23,303 bases of DNA from DYRG01 sp041161065 (lineage in GTDB: Bacteria; Pseudomonadota; Gammaproteobacteria; Beggiatoales; Beggiatoaceae). Below the pieces are notes generated by a model that saw nothing but the letters and a program-made list of their open reading frames with translations, was not told the DNA's origin and made no database searches. Location: assembly GCA_041161065.1 (NCBI GenBank), contig JBEAVE010000005.1, forward strand, positions 1 to 23,303, written 5' to 3'. This document shows positions 15,052 to 21,885 of the stretch, one piece after another; position 1 is the first letter of the stretch, and every line of letters begins with the position of its first letter. Position numbers and translations under genes: made by a program.

Positions 15052-16542
15052 CTAATTTTTCCGATTAAAAAGATAATAAACCATAGAAGAAATCACCGCT
15101 AATGATGAAATGATTATTGATAAATCAACAAGCATAATTGAATTAAACCATTCCTTATCAGTTGGAACGGCTAAAGTCGTTGCCCACAAACCTGCAAAAC
15201 CTAAAATACCTGCAATAATTGAAATTCGCTTAGTTGTTTGATCGGTATGCTCTTTGCGCAACGCATCTATGTATTCATCGGCACGCTCCATTTCATCTTT
15301 GATTAGAGCATATTCTTCGTTTAAACGCAAAGATTTTGTTTGCTTTTCAAATATCTCAATACCTTGAATTTGATCGGTAATATCACGAAACCAATAATCA
15401 TTAGTAAAAATAATAAATTCTTCTCTCAATTTACGAAATTCTTTTTGAGATTCTTCGTAATTTTGAGTTGTTAATTTCTTTGTTGCAATGCTTACTTTCT
15501 TTGCAAAATAACGCAAACTTGCTTGATAAAACAAACCCACCACTAACATATGTCCATAAATATAAGGAACGTGTTGTGGTGCAATCACATTATTAAAAAA
15601 CCAACTACTTCCAAAATGAACATTTGAATAAATCGTATAACCTGAATAAGTGCTCAAGCCTTTCCAACGAGTTATCATATCTTGTTTCATTAAATTCTGA
15701 GTAAATTTATAATCATAGACATATCCATTCATTTTTTTCCAACTATCAGTTCCTTCATCGACATATAAAGCCAAACTAAACAACCGTTCATAGCGTTCTT
15801 TAGCTATTTTCATTTCTGGTGCAATCCCCGCCAAACCATACGCAACATTCACATACATTCGATCCGTTTGCGTTTCATTTAACTTTTTTTTGATTTCATT
15901 AAAATCCTCTTTATTAAAGAACAAACCTATAAGATATTCAATAATAGGAGAAAAGGCATATCCTTTGCCAAATTGTTCAATTTCTTGACCATGTTTTAAT
16001 GTTAAATGAGCGATTTTATTTTCAAAGACTTGTTCTGGAAAACTTTGATATAAAATTCGGGCTAATTTAGTGAAGCGTAACCACGTTTGAATCTGCATTT
16101 GTTGAGCAACTTGTTGTTGATGGCTTTCATCTTCCTTATCTTTGTTGTCTTTGTTATCACCATTATCATAAATCAAACCGTGCCACCAATCTTGATCATT
16201 GCTTCGCCATTTCAAACCATTTCTTAGATAAACAGGAGATACTCTCATTGTAAAAATATAGATTTTACTCAAAGAAAATAAAGAAACATCTTCTATTTTA
16301 ACTTTAAAAGTGGTTTTTTCTTCATTGGTTTCTGAAACGATGTCTAATTGCTCTGCATTTTCTTGAATTAAAGACAACTGTTCAATAAGTTGGTAGCCAT
16401 CTAAAGTTAAAGACATTTTCTCCAGTATTTCTTTAGGTAAGCGATAATGACGCAAAACTCGTTCATCATTATTAGATTGATCTTGGTGAGCATCGATCAA
16501 TATATTTCTTAAGTGCGGCAGCAAATAAAGATAAGATGCCAA
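15052..16542 (-). CDS. CorA-like membrane effector associated with type III CRISPR-like operon
   Basis: A 496-residue protein from a TTG at 16542. The N-terminal ~430 residues are soluble and helical, including a long charged coiled coil (about 365-435, LREEFIIF... MERADEYIDALRKEH) like the stalk of CorA channels. Two C-terminal transmembrane helices follow at about 440-459 and 469-492, with a short loop (PTDKEWFN) in place of the magnesium-selective GMN motif. CorA proteins of this kind are known accessory effectors of type III CRISPR systems, gated by SAM-AMP in Bacteroides fragilis. The TTG has no Shine-Dalgarno and the same frame is open for another 54 codons upstream (16543-16704), so the real N-terminus is probably longer. 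Downstream the RAMP gene starts after 21 bases. Confidence 0.7.
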   Translation of the reverse strand: MASYLYLLPHLRNILIDAHQDQSNNDERVLRHYRLPKEILEKMSLTLDGYQLIEQLSLIQENAEQLDIVSETNEEKTTFKVKIEDVSLFSLSKIYIFTMRVSPVYLRNGLKWRSNDQDWWHGLIYDNGDNKDNKDKEDESHQQQVAQQMQIQTWLRFTKLARILYQSFPEQVFENKIAHLTLKHGQEIEQFGKGYAFSPIIEYLIGLFFNKEDFNEIKKKLNETQTDRMYVNVAYGLAGIAPEMKIAKERYERLFSLALYVDEGTDSWKKMNGYVYDYKFTQNLMKQDMITRWKGLSTYSGYTIYSNVHFGSSWFFNNVIAPQHVPYIYGHMLVVGLFYQASLRYFAKKVSIATKKLTTQNYEESQKEFRKLREEFIIFTNDYWFRDITDQIQGIEIFEKQTKSLRLNEEYALIKDEMERADEYIDALRKEHTDQTTKRISIIAGILGFAGLWATTLAVPTDKEWFNSIMLVDLSIIISSLAVISSMVYYLFNRKN

Positions 16543-16704
16543 TTCATTTTTTATTTGTTTGCTTATAGTAATTTTACTTATGTCATTCTCAGTGAGATAG
16601 GTAATTAATTTAGGATCAATTTTATAACGATATTGTTCATTGACTTTCCATTGTTCATTAACTTTCCAATCACCACCATCAAAGGTTAATAAAAAAGTGC
16701 AATT
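16543..16704 (-). other. Start-less in-frame extension of the CorA-like gene
   Basis: These 54 codons connect the DHH stop codon (TAG, 16705-16707) to the TTG at 16542 in the CorA frame, without a stop and without ATG, GTG or TTG. The translation looks like real protein (FLLTFDGGDWKVNEQ..., YKIDPKLITYLTEN). It includes an 18-bp tandem duplication (16633-16650 and 16651-16668, one mismatch) coding for WKVNEQ twice. The DHH and CorA genes share this frame, so readthrough of TAG would give one fusion protein. Alternatively, one base fewer in the run of six T near 16690-16695 would join a TTG (16701-16699) to this frame as M-H-F-L-L-T-F-D-G-G. A sequencing error, transcript slippage or mutation are all possible. 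Confidence 0.55.
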
Positions 16705-17595
16705 CTAATGAGATAAAGGGCGACCGGTAATTAACGTACAAGAAAGGATTTGAGAAACTAATTTATTAATGGCAGAAACAGAAGAATATTTAAATTTGGG
16801 CGTTGCACCAAAGAAACAACTATAAGAACCGCCCCCATTCCAATAATTAAAATCTTGTTGTACCCAATCGTTTTTAGTTAATTCTTCAATCCAATCCTTT
16901 TCAGAGGCTTCGCCCGCAAATTCAACTTGTGTAATAATTTTAGTATCTAAATCATCATGATAGATAATTAAAACAGGTTTTACTTGAATGGATTGGTGTT
17001 TGTCACAAGCGTTACAATACTCTTTTGAGGTTGGGAATTGCGCAACTTCTAACATAGTTTTGCAATATTTTTCGGGACAAAAAACAATTCGCAAATCCTC
17101 AAAATCATGACAATATTGTTCAAATACTTTTCTGGTTTCTTCGATCAAATCAAATTTGTGTTGGATTCTATATTCTTGCTCACGGATTTTTTGTGCATTT
17201 TCAAAAGAAACGCCCGCCGCCGACAAACCATACAACCAATCACGATCTGCAATCGCAATGTGGCGTTCTTTCTCGGTTAAGTTATAATTGATTAAATCGG
17301 CGAATTGTTCTAAAGAGCTCAGTGGGTTGCAATGTTTGCCGTGATGGTCGATTGAAATGAGTTTCTTACCCATTTGAATAAGAAGTTGCTCAGAAAGAGA
17401 ATCGGAAGGGAGTTCGATAGTTAAAACAGTTTCTTTTAATTTGTTAATGTTTTTAAGTGCATCTTTTAGAGAAAGTCCCCATTCGCCTTTGATTTCATGT
17501 GTGTCAATATTGAGGCTGCGGGCAATCTCTAAAATCGTGGCACTTTCTAAATCATTACAAGGACATAACACACTAATAGTTGATAAATCTAACAT
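16705..17595 (-). CDS. DHH-family phosphoesterase, NrN-like (CRISPR type III-associated)
   Basis: A 296-residue protein. The DHH motif is I82-D83-H84-H85 in KLISIDHHGKH, followed by a second acidic motif A115-D116-R117-D118 in IAIADRDWLYG. Near the C-terminus a glycine-rich WNGGGSYSCFFGA (252-264) corresponds to the DHHA1 substrate-binding turn. The first acidic motif is atypical (PCNDLESA, 12-19). Cysteines C173/C178 and C194/C197 could bind zinc. NrN-type DHH proteins beside CorA in type III operons degrade the SAM-AMP messenger; that role is inferred here from the neighbour. First gene of the operon, with a textbook aggagg before the ATG. The stop (TAG) is directly followed by the open CorA frame. 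Confidence 0.7.
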   Translation of the reverse strand: MLDLSTISVLCPCNDLESATILEIARSLNIDTHEIKGEWGLSLKDALKNINKLKETVLTIELPSDSLSEQLLIQMGKKLISIDHHGKHCNPLSSLEQFADLINYNLTEKERHIAIADRDWLYGLSAAGVSFENAQKIREQEYRIQHKFDLIEETRKVFEQYCHDFEDLRIVFCPEKYCKTMLEVAQFPTSKEYCNACDKHQSIQVKPVLIIYHDDLDTKIITQVEFAGEASEKDWIEELTKNDWVQQDFNYWNGGGSYSCFFGATPKFKYSSVSAINKLVSQILSCTLITGRPLSH

Positions 17596-17779
17596 TTGAT
17601 CCTCCTAAATTTTGATGTATTTGAACGGTTGCCATCACGACATTTCATTTCTTTTCTTCCTTTCATTCATTTCGCCTATTATGTCACCATAATATGCACC
17701 ATTACCAAAAGGTTACACGGATTTTACCGAAGATAACCGCAACGTACAAATTAAACACTCACCCCGCCGCATATTTTTC

Positions 17780-17816
17780 TATAATACCCCTTTAGATAAG
17801 ATTTTAACCGAAGGAG
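17780..17816 (+). promoter_or_regulatory. Promoter -10 and Shine-Dalgarno for the OmpA-domain gene
   Basis: tataat at 17780-17785 is a consensus -10 box about 40 bases before the ATG at 17825, and gaaggag (17810-17816) is a good ribosome-binding site. No convincing -35 is present at the right distance. The 229-base interval 17596-17824 separates divergent genes and must also contain the promoter for the DHH-CorA-RAMP-palm operon on the minus strand, which I could not pinpoint. Confidence 0.45.
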
Positions 17817-17824
17817 CTTAAAAA

Positions 17825-19576
17825 ATGGATAGCGTGGTCAATACGGACGCTTTATTGTATGTGGTGATTGCTAAGACATTGATGGCAATCGTTTTTTTGG
17901 TTGTTGCCAGCGTCGCCATTTGGTTCGGCGCGAAATTGTTTCGACGCGGTTTCGAATTATCATCAAATGATAAACTCTTTTCAGATCAAGATATTAACGT
18001 TAAACGCTTGGCTCGTGATACTTGGTTGCCTAAAGGTACATTAGTCAAAACAAAAGAAAAAACTGATGAAGATCGTTTCACTAAATTAGAGAAAGATAGT
18101 TGGCTACCTACGGGCACATTAGTGCGCACACCCGCAAAAGATTTAGAAACCCAATTGAAATTACAAATTACAGGCAGTTTGTTAATGCTTTCCTCCTTAT
18201 TTTGGGGGTGGTTAAGTTATTTGACAAGCCCTCTAGATGTTCAATCCTTAAATACCCAATTGGCAGGTACACATGAACATCGAATTCGTAATCTTTTAGG
18301 GAACTTACAAGGCGAAATCAATACATTGTTAATTAACATTCGAGATTTGAAACAAGCCAGTGATTCTAATGTCAAAACAGATACTTTACAAACGGGCTTA
18401 AATCAAATCGGAAATGTTCTAACCACACAATTATCTGCTCTACAACAAGAAATGGGAGTTGTTAAATCAGAAATGATTGCTGTTAAAACCCAACCTCAAC
18501 AACTTCAACAAACCCTTTTTGATTTGTCGGCGCAAATAAAACAATTACCTACCGAACAAACAACGGCGATTCAACAATCACTCGATGGGATTAAAAATAG
18601 CCTAGAAAATAATCAAACAACTACATTACAACAAACTCAGCAACTGATTACAACTTTGAGCAATCAACTGCAAACCTCAATCGGGCAATTACAACAAACC
18701 ATTCAACCACCAAATTTGACTGCAAAATTAGAATCTGTAACTCATGATCTTGCTCAAATTAAACAAGCCGTCGATAAACCCATTATTGATAACAATTTAT
18801 CAACGACGTTACAAACCATTCAACAAGAACTTCAAAGTTTGAAAATACCCAACAACCCTGATTTGCCTATTTTAATAGAACATTTTAATGGATTAAAAAC
18901 AGAGATCGCTACTTTACAATCCGATTTAGAAACCTTAAAAACAACCGTTAAAGAAAGCAATGATCATCATCAATTGGTGGCTGCCTCTTTATTAAAAACT
19001 GATCAAGAAATCGCTAAATTGCCATTTTTAACACAAGAAATACAGGCAGTTAAAAATATGTTCATCGATTTTAATAAACAGAATGGTTTTGCAGAAATTA
19101 AAGCAGAAGTGTCTAAATTACGCAATGAGTTAGAATCTAAACAAAACTCTGTGCTTGTTCCTCAAAAAATCGAGGAAATCAATAATAATATTTTGAAAGC
19201 ATTATTAGCTCCAGAAACCCCTAAATTAGAAAACTGGGGTGCGTATATTGATATAAATTTTCCTTTTCCAGCAGGTAAAGATGAACCAAGCGATGTGATA
19301 TTGCTTACACAATTAGGTGAAGCATTGAAAAGCCCGCCATTAAAGGGTAAGGAAATTTTATTACAAGGTTATAGTGATAATAGAGGAAATGCAGAGAAAA
19401 ATCAGGATATTTCTCAAAAGAGAGCAGATTACATCAAGCGTTATTTGGTTGAGCATTATGGATTAGATGCGACTTCGATTCAAACCGAAGGAAAAGGAGA
19501 AAATGATCCGATTGCATCAAATAAAACTGTCGAAGGTCGGGCACAAAATCGGCGGATTCGAGTGTCGGTTCGCTAA
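17825..19576 (+). CDS. Inner-membrane coiled-coil protein with C-terminal OmpA domain
   Basis: A 583-residue protein. It has a transmembrane helix at about 10-36, a cytoplasmic loop with an internal duplication (D-x-WLP-x-GTLV at 65-74 and again at 91-100) and a second helix at about 112-134. A long Gln-rich periplasmic coiled coil follows (about 140-460). The OmpA/MotB peptidoglycan-binding domain lies at about 468-583 (GYSDNRGNAEKNQDISQKRA, then EGRAQNRRIRVSV). The plan recalls MotB/TolR-like or Pal-like envelope tethers, although the coiled coil is far longer. It is divergent from the type III-like operon, sharing a 229-base regulatory interval; a functional link is possible but unproven. 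The ssrA gene starts 28 bases after its stop. Confidence 0.8.
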   Translation: MDSVVNTDALLYVVIAKTLMAIVFLVVASVAIWFGAKLFRRGFELSSNDKLFSDQDINVKRLARDTWLPKGTLVKTKEKTDEDRFTKLEKDSWLPTGTLVRTPAKDLETQLKLQITGSLLMLSSLFWGWLSYLTSPLDVQSLNTQLAGTHEHRIRNLLGNLQGEINTLLINIRDLKQASDSNVKTDTLQTGLNQIGNVLTTQLSALQQEMGVVKSEMIAVKTQPQQLQQTLFDLSAQIKQLPTEQTTAIQQSLDGIKNSLENNQTTTLQQTQQLITTLSNQLQTSIGQLQQTIQPPNLTAKLESVTHDLAQIKQAVDKPIIDNNLSTTLQTIQQELQSLKIPNNPDLPILIEHFNGLKTEIATLQSDLETLKTTVKESNDHHQLVAASLLKTDQEIAKLPFLTQEIQAVKNMFIDFNKQNGFAEIKAEVSKLRNELESKQNSVLVPQKIEEINNNILKALLAPETPKLENWGAYIDINFPFPAGKDEPSDVILLTQLGEALKSPPLKGKEILLQGYSDNRGNAEKNQDISQKRADYIKRYLVEHYGLDATSIQTEGKGENDPIASNKTVEGRAQNRRIRVSVR

Positions 19577-19584
19577 AAAGCTGT

Positions 19585-19590
19585 TATAAT
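19585..19590 (+). promoter_or_regulatory. -10 box of ssrA
   Basis: A consensus tataat lies 14 bases before the mature tmRNA 5' end (19605), leaving room for a leader of about 7 nt to be removed by RNase P. The -35 region (about 19562-19568) overlaps the end of the OmpA-domain gene and is weak. Confidence 0.65.
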
Positions 19591-19604
19591 TAGGATTCTC
19601 AAAT

Positions 19605-20240
19605 GGGGGCGACTTGGCTTCGACGCAGGTGGCAAAGTTTGAGGCGCATGTCGAGCGGCAGAGACTCGTAAATCCTTCGCAAAAACACAATTGCTAACGA
19701 CGAATCGTTCGCTTTAGCTGCTTAGGCAGCTAACCTTCCGCCCAGCGTGCTTATGCGTTGGGAGTTTGGAGGGTCACAGCTCATAAGATCGCCGGCGGTG
19801 TTTGTTTAGGGCACAACTGGTTAAATTCACTAAACTCGTAAAGCGTAACACTTGTCAGTCGGTTTTACCTTTATCAAATCAAAGACTTGACTAAACATGT
19901 AGTGCCAATAATGGAGAACTTGCGGACGCGGGTTCGATTAAGAAAGATAGTCGCCACAAACAGCAATGTTTGTGTGAAAAGGGTGTTCAAACGGTGAAAG
20001 CTAACCATTTCAACTTCAACTCTTGGAATATATGCCAACGCCGTCGGGTGAAAGAGAAATCTGTAAGCCCGCTAGAGACTTATAGCATTCTAAGGATTTT
20101 TAATCTACGAATGACTAGGATAGGAAATAAATAACATTTCTTATAAACACACCCCTCTGGTGGTTAAAATAAAACCAGATGAAGGAATAGTCCAGTCCAT
20201 TATGAAAATAGTGGGGTCAACTGTCCCGCCGCCTCCACCA
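19605..20240 (+). ncRNA. ssrA: tmRNA (ssrA), interrupted by a group I intron
   Basis: Transfer-messenger RNA that rescues stalled ribosomes together with SmpB. The 5' end gggggcg (19605-19611) pairs with cgcctcc (20230-20236) before the encoded ACCA, forming the acceptor stem with one G-U as in E. coli. The tag frame at 19693-19725 reads ANDESFALAA then TAG, followed by the usual agctgc / gcagct hairpin. The T-arm is split: its 5' strand gcggg and loop start ttcgat end at 19938, and the remaining loop base and cccgc strand resume at 20224. Exons 19605-19938 and 20224-20240 join to about 351 nt with a normal 7-nt T-loop (ttcgatt). The intervening 285 nt are a group I intron (separate entry). 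Without splicing the T-arm and acceptor could not form normally. Confidence 0.93.
19939..20223 (+). other. Group I self-splicing intron in the tmRNA T-loop
   Basis: A 285-nt intron with no endonuclease gene. Helices read directly are as follows. P1 pairs exon cgat (19935-19938) with gtcg (19950-19953), giving the required U-G at the 5' splice site. P2 is an 8-bp stem (19955-19962/19967-19974) with a GCAA tetraloop. P3 is gggtgt/acaccc (19981-19986/20149-20154). P4 is acggtg/cgccgt (19991-19996/20039-20044). P5 is ttgg/ccaa (20023-20026/20035-20038). P6 is cggg/cccg (20045-20048/20068-20071). P7 is gacta/tagtc (20113-20117/20188-20192), within a typical aaggaatagtcc S-element. P8 is at 20156-20161/20174-20179 and P9 at 20197-20202/20209-20214. 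The last base is G (20223), as expected. Size and context resemble the small bacterial tRNA introns. Confidence 0.88.
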
Positions 20241-20254
20241 AATTGAATACAAAA

Positions 20255-20285
20255 AGTCAATCTAATCAATGGATTGGCTTTTTTT
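20255..20285 (+). terminator. Rho-independent terminator of ssrA
   Basis: A 9-bp stem (agtcaatct / ggattggct, two G-U pairs) with a 7-nt loop, followed by a run of seven T, 15 bases after the encoded CCA of the tmRNA. Confidence 0.85.
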
Positions 20286-20467
20286 ATGTCTTTCAATTTA
20301 CAACCAACCCTGTTTGGGATAAAACCGTGTCGGTTGAGCAACTTCCTCGAAGATTGAGAGATAAGCAAAATAGAGGAAATAATCAGTTCTAGATTAACTA
20401 ACTGAAAACAAAATAAATGTTGATAGATGGACTTATGGTTTTTGCTCACAGCCCGAAAAATAAGGGC

Positions 20468-20495
20468 TTGATTCTTAGGATTTCTACCTTATAGT
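20468..20495 (+). promoter_or_regulatory. Candidate sigma-70 promoter of ribB
   Basis: ttgatt (20468-20473) and tatagt (20490-20495), spaced 16 bases, precede the ribB start at 20532. A second tataat at 20520-20525 lies only six bases before the ATG. No Shine-Dalgarno is seen before the ATG. The 246-base interval after the ssrA terminator shows no conserved FMN-riboswitch elements; a small agccc / gggct hairpin lies at about 20451-20469. Confidence 0.45.
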
Positions 20496-20531
20496 CTGCC
20501 CTTTAATTCCAACTTATTTTATAATCTTAAT

Positions 20532-21641
20532 ATGAACTTAAATAGCATTGAAGATATTATCCAAGATATTCGTCAGGGCAAAATGGTGATTTTGATGGAC
20601 GACGAAGATCGGGAAAATGAAGGGGATTTGGTGATGGCGGCGGGCAAAGTGCGCCCCGAAGACATCAATTTCATGGCGAAATACGGGCGCGGGTTGATTT
20701 GTTTGACGCTGACGAGTTCTCGCTGCCAACAATTGCAATTGCCGCTGATGGTGAACGACAACACCAGCGCGCACGCCACCAATTTTACGGTGTCCATCGA
20801 AGCGGCGCACGGCGTAACGACAGGCATTTCCGCCGCCGATCGCGCCACCACCGTTCAAGCTGCCGTTGCCGCCCACGCCAAACCCTCCGATCTTGTACAA
20901 CCCGGACACATTTTTCCATTAATGGCGCAAGCGGGCGGGGTGTTGCGTCGCGCGGGTCACACGGAAGCGGGCTGCGATTTGGCGCGGTTGGCGGGATTAG
21001 AACCGGCGGCGGTGATTGTTGAAATTCTCAACGAAGACGGCACGATGGCGCGGCGCGGCGATCTGGAAGCCTTTGCGCAACAACACAACTTAAAAATCGG
21101 CACGATTGCGGATTTGATTCAATATCGAATTCACCACGAAAAAACCGTCGAACATAGCGCGACCTGTCGTTTGCCGACCGAATTTGGCGAGTTTAAACTG
21201 CATTTATACCAAGATACCATTGATAATTCAGTCCATTTGGCGATGGTGATTGGCGACATTTCCCCCGACGAACCCACCTTAGTGCGCGTTCACATTCGAA
21301 ATAGTTTGTGTGATTTGACGGGCAGTCAGCGCGATGCGTGCGGCTGGCCCCTTCGAAACGTTATCGAACGGGTCGCAAAAGAGGGCAAAGGGATTGTGGT
21401 GATTTTGCGCCGCGACGAACCCCCCGAACAAATGATTCAACGCATTCGAAACTGTGCTCGACGCGATGCGGGCGAAGATTTGCCCATGCAAAGTCAAACC
21501 GGTGATTTACGAACTTTCGGATTGGGCGCGCAGATTCTCTCGGATTTAGGCGTGCGACAAATGCGGGTATTAAGTGCTCCCAAAAAATTCCACGCGATTT
21601 CGGGTTTCGGGTTAGAAGTGGTCGAATATGTCGAAAATTGA
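20532..21641 (+). CDS. ribB: 3,4-dihydroxy-2-butanone 4-phosphate synthase with degenerate GTP cyclohydrolase II domain (RibBX)
   Basis: A 369-residue riboflavin-pathway enzyme. The N-terminal ~200 residues are a complete DHBP synthase, converting ribulose 5-phosphate to 3,4-dihydroxy-2-butanone 4-phosphate, with the metal/substrate motif D-x-DRENEGD (24-32) and RRAGHTEA (139-146). The C-terminal ~165 residues have the GTP cyclohydrolase II fold (DEPTLVRVH, 247-254), but its zinc site is lost. By alignment to the usual C-x10-C-x-C, two of the three cysteines are N257 and D268, leaving only C270, and the catalytic R-x-EGRGIGL segment reads RRDEPPEQM. It is therefore of the RibBX type and a separate RibA should exist elsewhere. 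The gene is GC-richer than its neighbours. Confidence 0.92.
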   Translation: MNLNSIEDIIQDIRQGKMVILMDDEDRENEGDLVMAAGKVRPEDINFMAKYGRGLICLTLTSSRCQQLQLPLMVNDNTSAHATNFTVSIEAAHGVTTGISAADRATTVQAAVAAHAKPSDLVQPGHIFPLMAQAGGVLRRAGHTEAGCDLARLAGLEPAAVIVEILNEDGTMARRGDLEAFAQQHNLKIGTIADLIQYRIHHEKTVEHSATCRLPTEFGEFKLHLYQDTIDNSVHLAMVIGDISPDEPTLVRVHIRNSLCDLTGSQRDACGWPLRNVIERVAKEGKGIVVILRRDEPPEQMIQRIRNCARRDAGEDLPMQSQTGDLRTFGLGAQILSDLGVRQMRVLSAPKKFHAISGFGLEVVEYVEN

Positions 21642-21885
21642 ATGACTTAGCAGACCAATCTATGTTCAGGATAAGATAAAAGATAACCGCTTGAATCTCC
21701 AGAAAAAGTGATTGTTTGGCACTTTAACAACCACTTAATTTGGAGAGTCATAAACCTTGTCGAATGGCTTTGTCGCGTCGACGTTTCCTTAAAAATTAAC
21801 CGCATCGTTTCTCAAAAATTGAATAACAACGATGAATAGGTTGATTTTGTTGTAAAATGAAACATTTTGGATTGGAAATTACGCA

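Noticed and set aside
20141..20449. Minus-strand open frame of 102 codons
   Set aside because: It runs antisense through the group I intron end, the tmRNA 3' exon and the terminator, and its translation has no recognisable protein features.
20286..20531. FMN riboswitch upstream of ribB
   Set aside because: None of the conserved riboswitch segments is recognisable; the only structures are the ssrA terminator and a small agccc/gggct hairpin.
20573..21022. Several long open frames overlapping ribB on both strands
   Set aside because: They are shadows caused by the GC-rich codon use of ribB; their translations are low-complexity and lack family motifs. The same applies to frames antisense to rpsA.
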